Source of the DNA: Heterobasidion occidentale
Lineage: Eukaryota; Basidiomycota; Agaricomycetes; Russulales; Bondarzewiaceae
DNA length: 64,000 nt
Assembly: GCA_039111635.1 (NCBI GenBank)
Contig: JBCAQO010000004.1
Coordinates: forward strand, 2,108,001 to 2,172,000
Reading direction: 5' to 3'
Under the pieces are notes generated by a model. The model had not been told where the DNA came from. It searched no databases and saw only the letters and a program-made list of their open reading frames with translations. Numbering within the stretch: position 1 is the first letter of the stretch; every line of letters begins with the position of its first letter. Both the position numbers and the translations under genes were made by a program. Positions 22,679 through 34,372 of the stretch are shown here, one piece after another.

Positions 22679-25600
22679 ATGGCAACCCCCTCCGTGCGAC
22701 CGCAGAAGCACCCAAAGAAACCAAACGACGCCGGCCCCCGGTGCGCCTCTCTCCCCCTCTGCCCCCTCTGCCCCCTCTACCCGCCCCTCCCACTGACCCC
22801 CACCCCCCCCGTTGCTATCGCCAGCCGTCCAGCGTGGGGCAACCGCCCTTCTCCCCCGCCGCCAACAACAACAACCGCCTCCCCCCTCGTCCCCCGCTCC
22901 CTCCGCGCCCCCGCCCCGGCCGCCTTCCCCCCGCTCCCGCCCCCCGCAGCCAGCGCTCCGTCCGCGCTCCCACGCCCCCACGATAAGACCCTCCAAGCCC
23001 TCACCGGCCTCACCGTACGTCCCTCCCCTGCTCCTTCCTCCCCCCCGCGTGCCCTCACCCCCGTCTCCCTATCCCCCCCAGGGCACCACCATCACCCTCG
23101 CCACAAAGTCCGGCCAGCGCTACGAGGGCGTCGTCGCATCCACCGCAGCAGAGGGCGACACCAGCGGCGTCACCCTCCGCGACGTCAGGGACATCTCCGT
23201 CCCCGGCGCCCCCATCAAGGACGCCCTCTTCGTCGCCGCCACAAACTTCGACTCCTGGGCCTCCGGCCCCGCAGACGCCCGCGCACCCAACACAGCCCCC
23301 AACGGCGACGGTACCGTCTCCCCACCTATCTCGCCCTCGCCACCCCCGCTGACCCGACCCCACAGCGTTCAAAACTGACACCGATATCTCACAAAAGGCC
23401 GCCCCGCGCCGCGAGCGCGACCTCCAGGCCTGGGCCGACGACGTCCCCCCCGGCATGAGCACACCCACCTTCGGCCCGCCCTCGTCCGCCACCCACCATC
23501 CCTCCGCCGCCGCCGCCGCCGCCGCCTCCGCTGGCCCCGCCCCTTCCTTCGCCGCCGCCGCCGCGCAGGGCGCCCAGGGCCGCGGCGGCCACCACGACGA
23601 CATCACCTTTGGCGCGGGCGCGACGGGCGCGCATGTCCAGGGCTGGGACCAGTTCGCCGCCAACGAGCAGCTCTTCGGCGTCCGCACCCAGTTCGACGAG
23701 GACGCGTACACCACCCGCATCGACCGCACCCGCGCCGACTTTAAGGAGCGCGAGCGCCGCGCCGCCGCCCTCGCCAGCGAGATCAGCTCGGTGCGTCTGT
23801 TTCCCTCCCTCCCCGTGATCGCCATCCGCCCGCCGCTCACGCAAGCGGGCGCGCGCAGTCGGCCACGAACAACCCGCACATCGCCGAGGAGCGCGTGATG
23901 AACAACGTCGACGGCGGCGGCGCCGACGAGGAAGACAGATACGGCGCCGTCGTGCGCAGCAGCAACGCCTACGTCCCGCCCGGCGCGCGCAAGCAGGCCC
24001 CTGGCGCCGCGCCCAACGGCCCCGCCGCCGCCGCCACTAAGGCTGCCGCGCCTGACCTCCCGCGCGTCGCGGTCAACGCGCCCGACGGCTCCGCCCTCTC
24101 GCCGCGCGTGCAGACCCCCGCGTCGTCCGGCTCGGGCTCGGGCTCTGCCTCGGGCTCTGCCTCGGCCGCCGCGGGCACGTCCAAGGCGCCGTCGCCCGCG
24201 CCGACGGCCGCGAACAGCAAGGTGCGTCGACTCGCCGCGCGCGCCGCGTGGGGGACGGGGACGCGCTGACTTATCTTTGTTTGTGCGCGCTCAGCCCGCG
24301 GCGGACCCGCTGCCCGCGTTCCGCGACTTTGTGACGAACGAGAAGCAGCGCCTGACCCAGAAGCGCCAGGCGCTGGTCAAGAACGAGCGCGACAAGCGCA
24401 TGGCGGAGCTGCTCCGCTTCAGCCAGAGCTTCAAGGTGCGTCCCGTCCCGTCCCGCCCCGTCCCGCCCTCTTCGCCGTCCGCCTCGCGCCTCGTCCTTCC
24501 CCGTGCCTTACGTTGCCCCCGCGCCCGACCCCGCGCCGCAGCTCAACAAGCCCATCCCGGACGACCTCGTCTCCATCCTCGCCAAGGACGAAGACAAGCA
24601 GCGCCAGATCCGCGAAAAGTCCTCCCGCGACGCCGCCTCGGCCCAGGCCCGCGCCATCGGCGCCACCTCCGCCACCGCCGCCGCCGCCGCGCCCGCCGTC
24701 CCCGCGAGCGCGACCGTCAAGGCGCTCGCGTCCGCCAAGCACGCCGCGATCGCCGCCGCCGCCGCCGGTGGCGGCGTCGGCGCGAGCGCGAGCGCGGGCT
24801 CGGCGCTGGGCAAGGCCGCTGATGGGGCCACGGGCAAGGCGGCGCCGGGCAAGAGCGGCAGGATCAGCATGGTGATACAGCCGATCCCGCCGTTCAAGGG
24901 CCCGCGCGCGGGGAAGCACGGCGCGGCGGGCGACAAGGCGGGCGCAGGCGCGGGTGCGTCTGCGGCCGCGGCGGGCGTGAAGAGCGCCGGCGCGAGCGCG
25001 AGCGCGCAGGCTCAGGCTCAGGCGCAGGCTCAGGCGCATGCGAATAGGCTCAACGTGAACGCGTCGTCGTTTAGGCCGAACCCGAAGGCGGTGGCGTTCA
25101 TGCCTGTGAGTGCGGTGCTTGGCGCGTTCGTGCGTGCGTGCTGACCGCCGTCTTTTGTGTTGGTTTGTGCGCGGTTGGTAGTCGTCGCCCAATGCGGTGA
25201 GCCCGTCGACGGCGGCGACCGCGTCGCCCAAGGGCAAGTCGGACAGCGTGCGTCTGCGTGTTCCTCTGTCGTCCGTGTGTTCTCGAGCGTCGCGGGGGCT
25301 GACATGACGCGCGCTTCGTTTCGCCGTCCTCGTTTTCGTCGCCGCAGGCCGCGAACGCGCCGGCGACGCCGAACCCGTTCTTCGGCGCGCGCCCGCTCAA
25401 GAAGCAGCCCGTGCACGTCAAGGACGATTTCAACCCGTTCAAGTATAACAAGGTCGCGGACGCGTCCGCTATCAGTGCGTGCTCCCCCCCCTTTTTCTCT
25501 TTCGCCTTCCTTGCTTCTTCCTCGCTCGCTCACTCGCTCACGCCCTGACCGTGACCGCACTCGCGCGCGCCTGCGCCGCGCCGCAGACTCCATATGGCCG

Positions 25601-26535
25601 TACCAGGGCAAGCGCTACTCGCAGATGTTCATGCCCGTGCAGATGCCGCCCCAGCAGCACTCGCCGCACATGCCCCCGCCCGGGCCCGTCGCGCCCATGC
25701 CCCCGCCGCCGTCGTACGAGGAGGACTCGGCCGCGCAGGCCGCCGCGCGCGGATACGTCTACGCGTACCCGCCCTACGGGTACCCCGGCCAGGTGCGTCC
25801 CCTTCCTCCCGCGGCACCGTTCGCCCCCTCCCCGTGTGCTGACGAGACCGACTCGTCCGTGCCGCGTCCGTGCCGCAGCCCATGATGCCAGGGATGGTGC
25901 CGCCGCCGCCCGGCGCGTACATGCAGGGCCCGTTCATGCAGCCGATGCACTACCCGCCTTCCATGCCTCCCAACGGTAAGCGCGACGCGAGTCTCTCCCC
26001 GCCCGCGCGTTCTCGCCCCTGACGCCTCCCCGTTTTCGTCACCCCGTCCACAGCGATGTACGCGTCCCCACAGATGGGCCAGATGCCTCGTACGTCCTCC
26101 GCCCGATCCCCAGGGCCTGCGCGCTGACCTCCGCCTGCCCACCCACCCACAGCGCCCCAAGCCTACATGCATCCGCCCCCGCCGCCGGGCTCGTACGGCC
26201 CCCCGCCCAACGGCGGCGGCGGCCCGCGCCCGTCGATGCCGCCGACGCCGATCCCCGCGCCCGCGCACCCGTACTACCACCAGAGCCCACAGCGTACGAT
26301 GCTTCCTCCTCCTGCCGCTCCCCTCCCCCTGCCCCTGCCCCTGCTAGACCCGTATGTGATGAGCGGCAAAATGTTCACGCCCCCGCCCCCCTCCTCCCTC
26401 ACAGTGCAGCACGCCGTGCCGTACCCGATGATGATGCCCCCGCCCCCGCCCGGCCCCGGGCAGCAGGGCCTCCCGCCGCCGCATGGATACGACGCAGGCC
26501 CGCAGCAGCAAATGGGCGGCGTCGGGCACCCGTGA
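22679..26535 (+). CDS. PBP1: Ataxin-2/Pbp1 homologue (Lsm, LsmAD, PAM2)
   Basis: Cytoplasmic RNA-granule protein that binds poly(A)-binding protein and influences polyadenylation, translation and stress granules. An Ala/Pro-rich N-terminus is followed by the Lsm-like domain (DKTLQALTGLT, GTTITLATKSGQRYEGVVAS, VTLRDVRDI). The LsmAD domain begins near 23620 (GWDQFAANEQLFGVRTQFDE, DAYTTRIDRTRADFKERERR). Downstream is a PAM2-type PABP-binding motif, LNVNASSFRPNPKAVAF, at about 25050..25106. Next come DFNPFKYNK and a long Pro/Met/Gln-rich tail that ends at 26535. About twelve short introns interrupt it. The order Lsm-LsmAD-PAM2 is diagnostic. It is rich in Ala and Ser homopolymers typical of phase-separating proteins. 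Confidence 0.93.
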
Positions 26536-27018
26536 GTGGAGGGAGGGGGGGCGCTAGGTAGGTCTGTGGTGTAGGGAGGACGGCCGTTTGTTCGGTCGGA
26601 GTAGTTTGTGGTGCCTACGTGTGGAGTTGGTCACGTGATGGTGTGGTGTGGTGGTGCGGTGTCGGTCTCTCCTCTCTCGGTTTTTTCTTTTTTCTTTCGC
26701 GTGTTGGCTTGCGAGCCCCGGCGTGTCCCCCTCGGGGCGCGCGGGCGCGGTGTTGTGTCACTATGTTCGGTACATACACAGGCTTTGCTGCGTGTTTCCC
26801 CCTCTCTCCCCGGCCAGGGTGGCTGGGGGCGGAGCGCGATGTCGATGTACCTAGGTCGTCCTTTGCATTCAATCTGTCGTCGGTGTTGGCACGTGAACGG
26901 TGCACGGTTGTGGTTTCGTGGAGAGCGAGAACAACAGCAAAAAAAGTGGTACAGGATAGCGTAACGAGGCTCCTCCTCCGTCTCTATGGTATGTCATATG
27001 GTATGTACGATGCACGCG
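26536..27018. other. convergent intergenic region
   Basis: Shared 3' flank of PBP1 (+) and BUB1 (-). No gene is seen. Confidence 0.5.
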
Positions 27019-30000
27019 TCACTCTCCCCTCATCACCGCGAGCTCAACCTTTTTGAGGAGGCCTTTGAGGGTGTTGCTGCTCCGATTGCAGTTGGCCTGC
27101 AGCCACGCCTCGAGGTCGACGCGCACGCGCGCGAGCGCGTCGGGCACGGGCAGGCGCCCGTCGGGGTGCACCGCGCACGGGTTGAGCAGCACGTCGAACA
27201 GCCGCGTCCAGAGGTCCGTCTGCCAGTAGCGCTTGAACGGCGTCGCGAGCTTGTACGTGCCCGGCGGCGCGCCGGGGACGGGCGCAACCGACGTGGCCTC
27301 GATGTACTTGCCGTAGAGCATGCAGTACACGATCCCCGCGAGCCCAAAGTAGTCCGCCTGGTACGTCCACGGCTGCCCCGCGCGCATCTCGGCGCAGTCG
27401 CGCGCGTCCGTCGGCCACTCGGCGACGAACGTCTGCCCGGGCGGGAACATGCGCGCGTCGATCGCGCGCCCAAAGTCGATCAGCCGGATGCCCTTGTGCG
27501 CCCACCCGCCCGCGCCGGCGGGGTCGTACGTCCCGGACCACGCGGCGACGCCCGCGCCGGGCACGGCGTCGAGCCGCAGGAGGCAGTTGTCGATCTTGAG
27601 GTCGCCGTGGATGAAGCCCGCCGCGTGCAGGCCCTCGATCAGGCGCAGGAGCTCGATCGTGAAGAAGGCGACGAGGAGCTCGTCCAGGCACGCGCCCTGC
27701 TGCGAGATGCCGGCCGTGTTGGCGCGGTTGATGATCTCGAGCAGGGTCCCTGCGTGCACAGGTCGAGGACGAGGAAGCTCTCGTCCTTGAACGCGTGCAG
27801 CGCGCGGGGCTGGATGATCGACGTGCGCAATCGCTCGGGGAGCGTCTTGTGGACCTTGCGCAGGACGTGGAACTCCCAAAGATTCCGTGGCTTGACGACT
27901 TTGAGAGCCACCCTATTTTTCCCTCGTCGTCGTCATCATCATCGTCCTCGTCCTCGTCCAGGTCTTCGTCGTCGCTGCCGTCAGGTTCAGGCTTGGAGGT
28001 CACGTCTTTCGCGGCAAACACGGCCCCGAAGCCACCTTCGCCCACCTTCTCGTAGACCTGAAACCGCTGCTGCCCAAGATTGACAAGGAAGTAGTGAGGG
28101 TCATCGGCAGACCGACTGCTGGTGTTGCCACTCGTCCGTCTGGCGTTCTTCCGGCCAAACTTCTGCAACCCTTCGAGTAGCCCGATCTCTTGACGGGGAA
28201 AGTTGAAATAGGCAGGATCCTGATCGGCTGGCAAGAGCGATAGTAAGGTGGCGATGATGTGCGGATCGAATGGATTGCATGGATTCGGCGGCTTAAATGA
28301 TGACACCAGAGCGAGAGAATCGGATAGACTGAGGGTCTCGGTCCTCTCTTCGATATACATCGTCGAAGACGAAGCGCCGAGGCCGGCAGATTGAAGCATT
28401 CCAACGGGGATGGTATGGCCGTCGGACACGCGAAACGGTCGAGGCGGGAGCTCGTCGAAGGATCCGAGATGTGAATGCTCGTCGATTCCCCATATTCCCT
28501 TTGTGGAGAAGGAGCGTGCGCTTGAAAAACAGAACGCCCAGTGTTCCGGGTATTTTCCTCCTCCTCTCGCAATTCAGCCGCCAAACGCTCGGCATTCTCG
28601 ATGGCCAACGATTGCACAAAACCCTTGTCGACGGGGCCTGTATGTTCGGCGAAAGCCGACACCCGACTGCTGGACGTATATTCAACGTCCGCTCCGTTAT
28701 GGGTGTCATGACGTTGAACTGTCCGAACCGGCCGCCTAGAGGTGTTCGATGTGCCCTCAGGTCGGTGTGAGATTCATCCTCGTAGCCATATTCCATTTCT
28801 GCGGGATCGACTGGGACATGTTCCAATTCTTCGTGGTTTTCATAATCTTCGCTTTCATCATAATCATCAATGATACTGTCCTCCTCGTGCTCGTGTTCTT
28901 CCGCCTCCTCGGGAGCAAACGCCCGTAGTGGTGGACGCTCGCCAAGAATTTGGCGGCGAGGAGGGGCGGCGTTTTCGGAATCGATGAAGGGCTTGAAGCC
29001 AACCGATCTGGGCGGTGGTGGAGGAATCTCGTTCTCATCCTCTGCAGGCTGGCTGAACACCCTGAACGGCTGAGCGTTGGAAAACGGCGTAAATCTGGCG
29101 GGTTGTGAAGCGTTGATCCCCGTGTTCACAGGCTCTTCAACGGCACTGAAAACGCTGGTCTCTGGGCGCGGCTGAAATACTGGTTCCTCTCTTTCGTCAG
29201 AAAAGACGCTAGAGATGGGCTTGCGGTCAAATTTGGAACGAGGAGTAGAGTTCTGCGAGAGTGCAGGGCCTAGAGCATTCTCGTCCGTTTTCGGTTTGAG
29301 GATGGACCCCCGTGCGATGCCAAACTCTTTGCTCCCCAGAGCCTTGCGGCCGTTATCAGAGTCCACTGTCGGTGTCTTCTGAGCTAGATCGGCGTCCACG
29401 AAAGGCTTGAACTACAGAAAGAGTATTACTTTGAAAGGCAAACCTGGTGCACATCGCGAGCCTGCATACCTTCGCAGGGCCAGGAGTAGCATTCTCTTTC
29501 CGGTTCATATTCTCATCGACAAATGGCCTGAATGCGACTAGGAACAGATCAGTTGCACGTCTGACACAACCGAGGATGTATGCTTACCGGGCGTCTTGAC
29601 GCCCTGTGCCGCATTTTCGTTGTTCATCGGCCGACCGTGCGGAAGCAACGAAGCCATCGGAGTAATAGGCTCGATCTTGCGAACTGGCGCATGCTTGCTC
29701 CCCGGCATCGTCGCAAAACGCATGGACTTTTCCGGAGAGTTGTACATCCCAAAGACGTCGGCGAGCGCCTCCTTTGTGTTGATCGTTACAGTGGGCTCGG
29801 CCGCCATAAGACTCTTGCGGCCAGTGGAAGTGTAGACGCGGCTAGACTTCGTACCGTCGTCATTGAAGTTGACGCGTGCGGACGAGCCCGCATAACGGGT
29901 CATTTCAGATGGCGGCGGCGGGCCCCATTTCTTGCCTAGAAGGCCCATAGAACGGGCGCGGGCCTCATGTATGCTGTATTCCATGGCATCTTCCGTGAAC

Positions 30001-30843
30001 AACAGCGAAAGGTCGAAACGCAATTTCTCTGGTCGTTTTCCCGGCACTGGAGGCGCGAGCATGGGGGCATATCGATCATGGGCGATAGATGAGGAAGAAA
30101 CTGAGGGGAGGGATGATGACGATGAGATAGTCGCTGATGAGACGGAGCGCGGAAGGTTTGCAGCAGCAGCCTTCGGAATGGATGTATCGTGATTCTTCAG
30201 AGGGTGGCGTCGCAAGACCTCTGCTTCTGGAGTACCTTTGATTTTTGGAAGAGAGAGTACAGGGAGAGGAGCAGGCGTCGGTGGCTTCGTAGAGGTTCTC
30301 TGACGAAATTGGTCATAGCGCTTCTTGAGCCTTTCCGTAGGACGCGCTTTACGCTGTATACCAGCTCGATAAACTTCTTCGGCTGCTGGATAGCTGCACT
30401 GATCTGAACACAACGTCAACTAGCCATAGTCGACAACGCACTTACCGATTGTCCCTCTCTAAGACAAGAGCGTACTCTTCGTATAGCTGCGCATATACAG
30501 TGCCGATTCCTCGCGATAACAGAAATTTGAACACAACACCAGGTTTGTCCACCAGAGATGCATACATAGACCACATCTTGAAGTATCGCAAGTCACCTTT
30601 GTAACTCGCGTCATCCTTGAACCTCCTCGTCGCCTCCTCCAATAGTTCCAACAGTCCAGAAGAGCCGATGTATTCGGGTGGATACTTGTCGAACGTCCAT
30701 TTCACGAATTGGTCGTACAGCGCGAGCGGGTCATCCGCCTCATCGATGTCGGCTCTGATTTGCGTCCGAAGGCGAGTACTTTCTTCTGATAGCTGTTGAA
30801 GATGTTCAGGACGTGCTGATGACGACGAGGAGAGCGCTGCCAT
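27019..30843 (-). CDS. BUB1: spindle-checkpoint kinase Bub1
   Basis: Kinetochore kinase of the spindle assembly checkpoint. The N-terminal Mad3/BUB1 homology (TPR) region is at about 30440..30790 (DPLALYDQFVKWTFDKYP, SYKGDLRYFKMWSMYA). A middle region follows with SIHEARARSMGLLGKKW, VTINTKEALADVFGMYNSPE and long acidic stretches. The C-terminal kinase has EGGFGAVF, the VALKVV lysine, the HGDLKIDNCLL catalytic loop, LIDFGRAID and a QADYFGLAGIVYCMLYG segment. Four frame breaks, each explained by one missing base, lie near 28686, 28432, 27917 and 27749. The start at 30843 (MAALSSSSS) is chosen because the TPR region follows directly; a methionine at 30978 is also in frame. Apart from these breaks all domains are intact. 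Confidence 0.9.
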
Positions 30844-31115
30844 GACATGCGGCGCCGTCGTGACTTTCTTGCTGAGAGTTGAACTTTGTTTTGCCTTGTT
30901 GACGCGTCTCCCTCGCGTCGCGTTCAATGTAATCACGTGTGTAACACAACTCTTCCTTCGAGAACAACATCCAAGCATTATACAGGATTTTGATTGTTAC
31001 GTCTTTTAAAAAGTGCGATCAAGAAGTTAAATTAGATACAGCCAAAAAGTCTCATTCAAGAAATAAGCCTATTCGTAGAACGTTTACCGGAGTTGAACGT
31101 TTGACATCAGACTTT

Positions 31116-31875
31116 TTACAGCTGTTTGCGGTACATAGGGCGCGGCGCGTTTTCTCGGGATTTTGTCGATTTTTGTACCGTAGCACAGAACAGCCGTAGC
31201 TCTCTAAATACTGACTCAATGATGATGAATCTTAGTTTGTTGGCCTTGCATTGAGTATCCACAGGGCATGAACTCAGTCTCGGTGTGATTTGGTCTATTT
31301 TTGAGGTTGGCGGAAAATGCACCCTGTCGGACACTGTGCGCACCGTTGAAGCCTCGTTTTGAGCGGTAGAGGTCCAAAATTGATATATGTTGGTCTTGAA
31401 AGGTATCCCGAGGGCACCAGGTCATGATGACAAAGGGAAAAGGGATTGCAGTCGAGGGATGGTGGTGGTGAGGCAAAGATCCTGATGACGTCACACCGCC
31501 AACTAGGTTGTGACACTTGCAAATTTTAGACAAAGCAGCGGTGTCCTTCAAAACATAGAGAAAAATTCACCTGGTGCCCTCGGGATACCTTTCAAGACCA
31601 ACATATATCAATTTTGGACCTCTACCGCTCAAAACGAGGCTTCAACGGTGCGCACAGTGTCCGACAGGGTGCATTTTCCGCCAACCTCAAAAATAGACCA
31701 AATCACACCGAGACTGAGTTCATGCCCTGTGGATACTCAATGCAAGGCCAACAAACTAAGATTCATCATCATTGAGTCAGTATTTAGAGAGCTACGGCTG
31801 TTCTGTGCTACGGTACAAAAATCGACAAAATCCCGAGAAAACGCGTCGCGCCCTATGTACCGCAAACAGCTGTAA
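31116..31875. repeat. long inverted repeat, 307-bp arms, 146-bp spacer
   Basis: The left arm 31116..31422 is the reverse complement of the right arm 31569..31875. The only difference I noticed is one base near the outer ends (GGGCGCGGCGCG against GGGCGCGACGCG). Arms start TTACAGCTGTTTGCGG and end at CACCAGGT. The spacer 31423..31568 is not repetitive. I see no convincing target-site duplication, and the open frame through each arm does not look like a known protein. It sits between the 5' end of BUB1 and the 3' end of the reductase gene. Confidence 0.93.
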
Positions 31876-31984
31876 CGTCGGTGGCCACCCACTGACGAGT
31901 CCCTCGCCCCGGGTAAGTACATTCCAATCAAACGTTCAGAGCTTCGCGGACGGCCCCGAGACGTGAATGACTCTGGAAAAGGTA

Positions 31985-33404
31985 TCACATACATGAGTAA
32001 AGGTAAATTCCCAGATGACTCAAAACGCACAGCTTCCCCGTGTTTCCACCATTGAAGAGCATCGGAAGAGCTTTTGGCGCGTTCTCAAGGCCTTCTACGA
32101 TGTGGAACTTGCGTTTAAGGGAGCCGTCGGCCAACCAGCCAGCGATTACTTCCCTTGCAGCAGCGTATTGAGGTGCGTAATCCAGGCTGCGCGCGCGAGT
32201 CAACAATCAAGCTGGAAGTACAAAAAAAATGGTTACATGATCAATCCTTGGAGTTTTGCGCGTTGAGTGATGATGTTCATATATGACGTGAGGCCCTTAG
32301 GCTTTGCATTGTCTGAAAAATGGGTACATCAATGAGATGTTTGCTATGAATGCAACAAAGTCATACTGTAATCCGAAATAGCACCTGAGCGAGCAACATG
32401 AGCAGACGATATGCATTCGTATACGAATAACATACCACAAAGTACAATTCTAGCATGCTGCTTCAGCCGAGTCAAGGCGAAGTTCAAGATATCACCCCCG
32501 ACATTGTCGAAGAATACATCGAGGTAATCCACGGCATCGACAAATTCTTTTTGGAATGTGGGGCTCTTGTAGTTGAGCGCCTTGTCGACGCCAAGCTCCT
32601 TTTCAAGCCATTGGCATTTTTCGTCCGTTCCAGCAATGGCGATCACCTTCGCGCCTTGTCGCTTTCCGATTTGGCAAGCGATGGAACCGACAGCGCCAGC
32701 TGCGCCTGAGACGACCATTATCTCGCCTGGCTTTACCTTGGCGATGTCATCGAGACCCTGATCCGAGCTTGGTCATTAGATGCTGAAATTGGAACAAAAG
32801 CAGGATATGCGCACAAAGTAAGCGGTCAAGCCTGATGATCAGATCGTGTTATTCTGGTCCTCGATTGCAAATCACTTATTTATACACGAACCTGTGTATC
32901 CGAGAGGACCCAGAAAATCCAGCGCTTGTGCACCAGGCGGTAAACTTTCGCGTTCAAGGAGTCCATGAGTACTAATCATGATGCAACTTTGTTCAAGACT
33001 CACTGAATCGGTGTGACATCCTTCTCGTTAAGCACCGCATACTCGGCCCAGCCTATTGACCATGTCTCAGCTTCAACCAATAAATAGAGACATGGAGACT
33101 TACCAGGTACACAGGCAACAAGCTGCCCGGACGGCAGTTTAGAGCCCTCGCCCGCCTCCACGACGGTCGCGAGACCAGCAGCGCGCATGGTCTCTCCGAT
33201 TTGCACTGGTGGTAGATACCCTCGCTTGTCGTTCAACCAAGCACGCATGGATGGATCAGTGGAAAGCCATGTCGTCTTTACGAGCACCTGGCCAGTCGCA
33301 GGCTTCAAGTCGAATGGAACACTTTCCTGCCGAAATGTGTTGGCGTCGATGTCGCTCACGGGTCTCTCATTGAGGACGATGCGAGTGTAGTGAGATGGGC
33401 TCAT
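31985..33404 (-). CDS. MDR-family NADP-dependent alkenal/prostaglandin reductase-like protein
   Basis: Zinc-independent medium-chain reductase of the LTB4 dehydrogenase/double-bond reductase group, which reduces activated C=C bonds with NADPH. The N-terminal catalytic domain includes RIVLNERPVSDI, WLSTDPSMRAWLND and SYLPP-like segments. The Rossmann fold has SGAAGAVGSIACQIGK and IAGTDEKCQWL. It continues with LDVFFDNVGGDILNFAL, HARIVLCG and the C-terminal REVIAGWLADGSLKRKFHIVEGLENAPKALPMLF..GKL. About six introns interrupt it. The last few residues are uncertain: reading straight through stops at 31985, while a possible intron there would move the stop to about 31937. A TATA-like site lies 43 nt before the ATG. 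Confidence 0.9.
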
Positions 33405-33446
33405 GCTGAATCTTTGAGATGATGTGTGTGATGAGGTGGTCGTGGT

Positions 33447-33452
33447 CTTATA
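33447..33452 (-). promoter_or_regulatory. TATA-like element of the reductase gene
   Basis: Reads TATAAG on the minus strand, about 43 nt before the start codon at 33404, implying a very short 5' leader if it is used. Confidence 0.4.
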
Positions 33453-34372
33453 AGAGCTGCTCCCGGCACAGCGTGTCGACGAAAACCGGTACAACAATTG
33501 TTTGGCAGTTGGGATCTCGCGGGACAGTTTCCGCCGGGTACTAGTATGATGGCGGTGCCGAAGGTAATCACGAGATTGGGGGTTACTCACAGAAAAACGG
33601 AGGAAAACACTTAAGAAAGTGATCTTGTATGATGCTCGGAATTGAGATATTAGTGACTGTACATCGTATTACCCTACCGAAGTAGCTTGTACCAGGACCC
33701 CTGACAACCACCTGAGATGTTCGTGTCCGGAGGCGGTCGTCGACGCCGGGACAGCAGGTCCTCTACTGGTCCGGTTCACGCCGGAAATGGGATCGGACCT
33801 CAGTCAGCAGGTCGTTTCACGCCGGAATCGGGCCTCGAACCTCTAAAAATCGCAAAAAATTCCGGAAAAATAGAAATATGTTCTATGGCATGTCTTTGAG
33901 CACAATAAAAGCTTGAGCATTGTAATAAAAGTAAGAAACTCGTAAGGAGAGTCAACAGCATTCGAAAAAGCATGATAATGTGAATTACAAGGCCATGTCA
34001 ATCATCCTCATCATCCAAGACCTCTTCGACATTCCGTTTGCGGCCAACAATCACCTTGATTGCACTTCGAAGGTCCTTTTCCCTGCCTGTGAGTGCTTCC
34101 AGATAGTGGCTATCCCCAACCGCGAGTGCTATAGAAGCACCTTGAATCTGAATAGGTTAAGTTAGCATGATAAGGAATGTATGTGACGGCAGCAAAGCAT
34201 GGAACGTCACAGCGTGTGGCGTCAATGGAGACGTAGCAGGGACAATGCGGAAATACTTAGTAGTGTGCCGAGTTCCTGCTAACATTGGCTCGTATATCTC
34301 AGCTGCGACATTCGATATAGCAGAGATCAATGTGGCTTCATCTGCCCAGCTGTGGACCCTCTGGGTCGACGC

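Noticed and set aside
31116..31343. Open frame present in both arms of the long inverted repeat
   Set aside because: The two copies are identical only because the arms are; composition and family resemblance do not support a protein.
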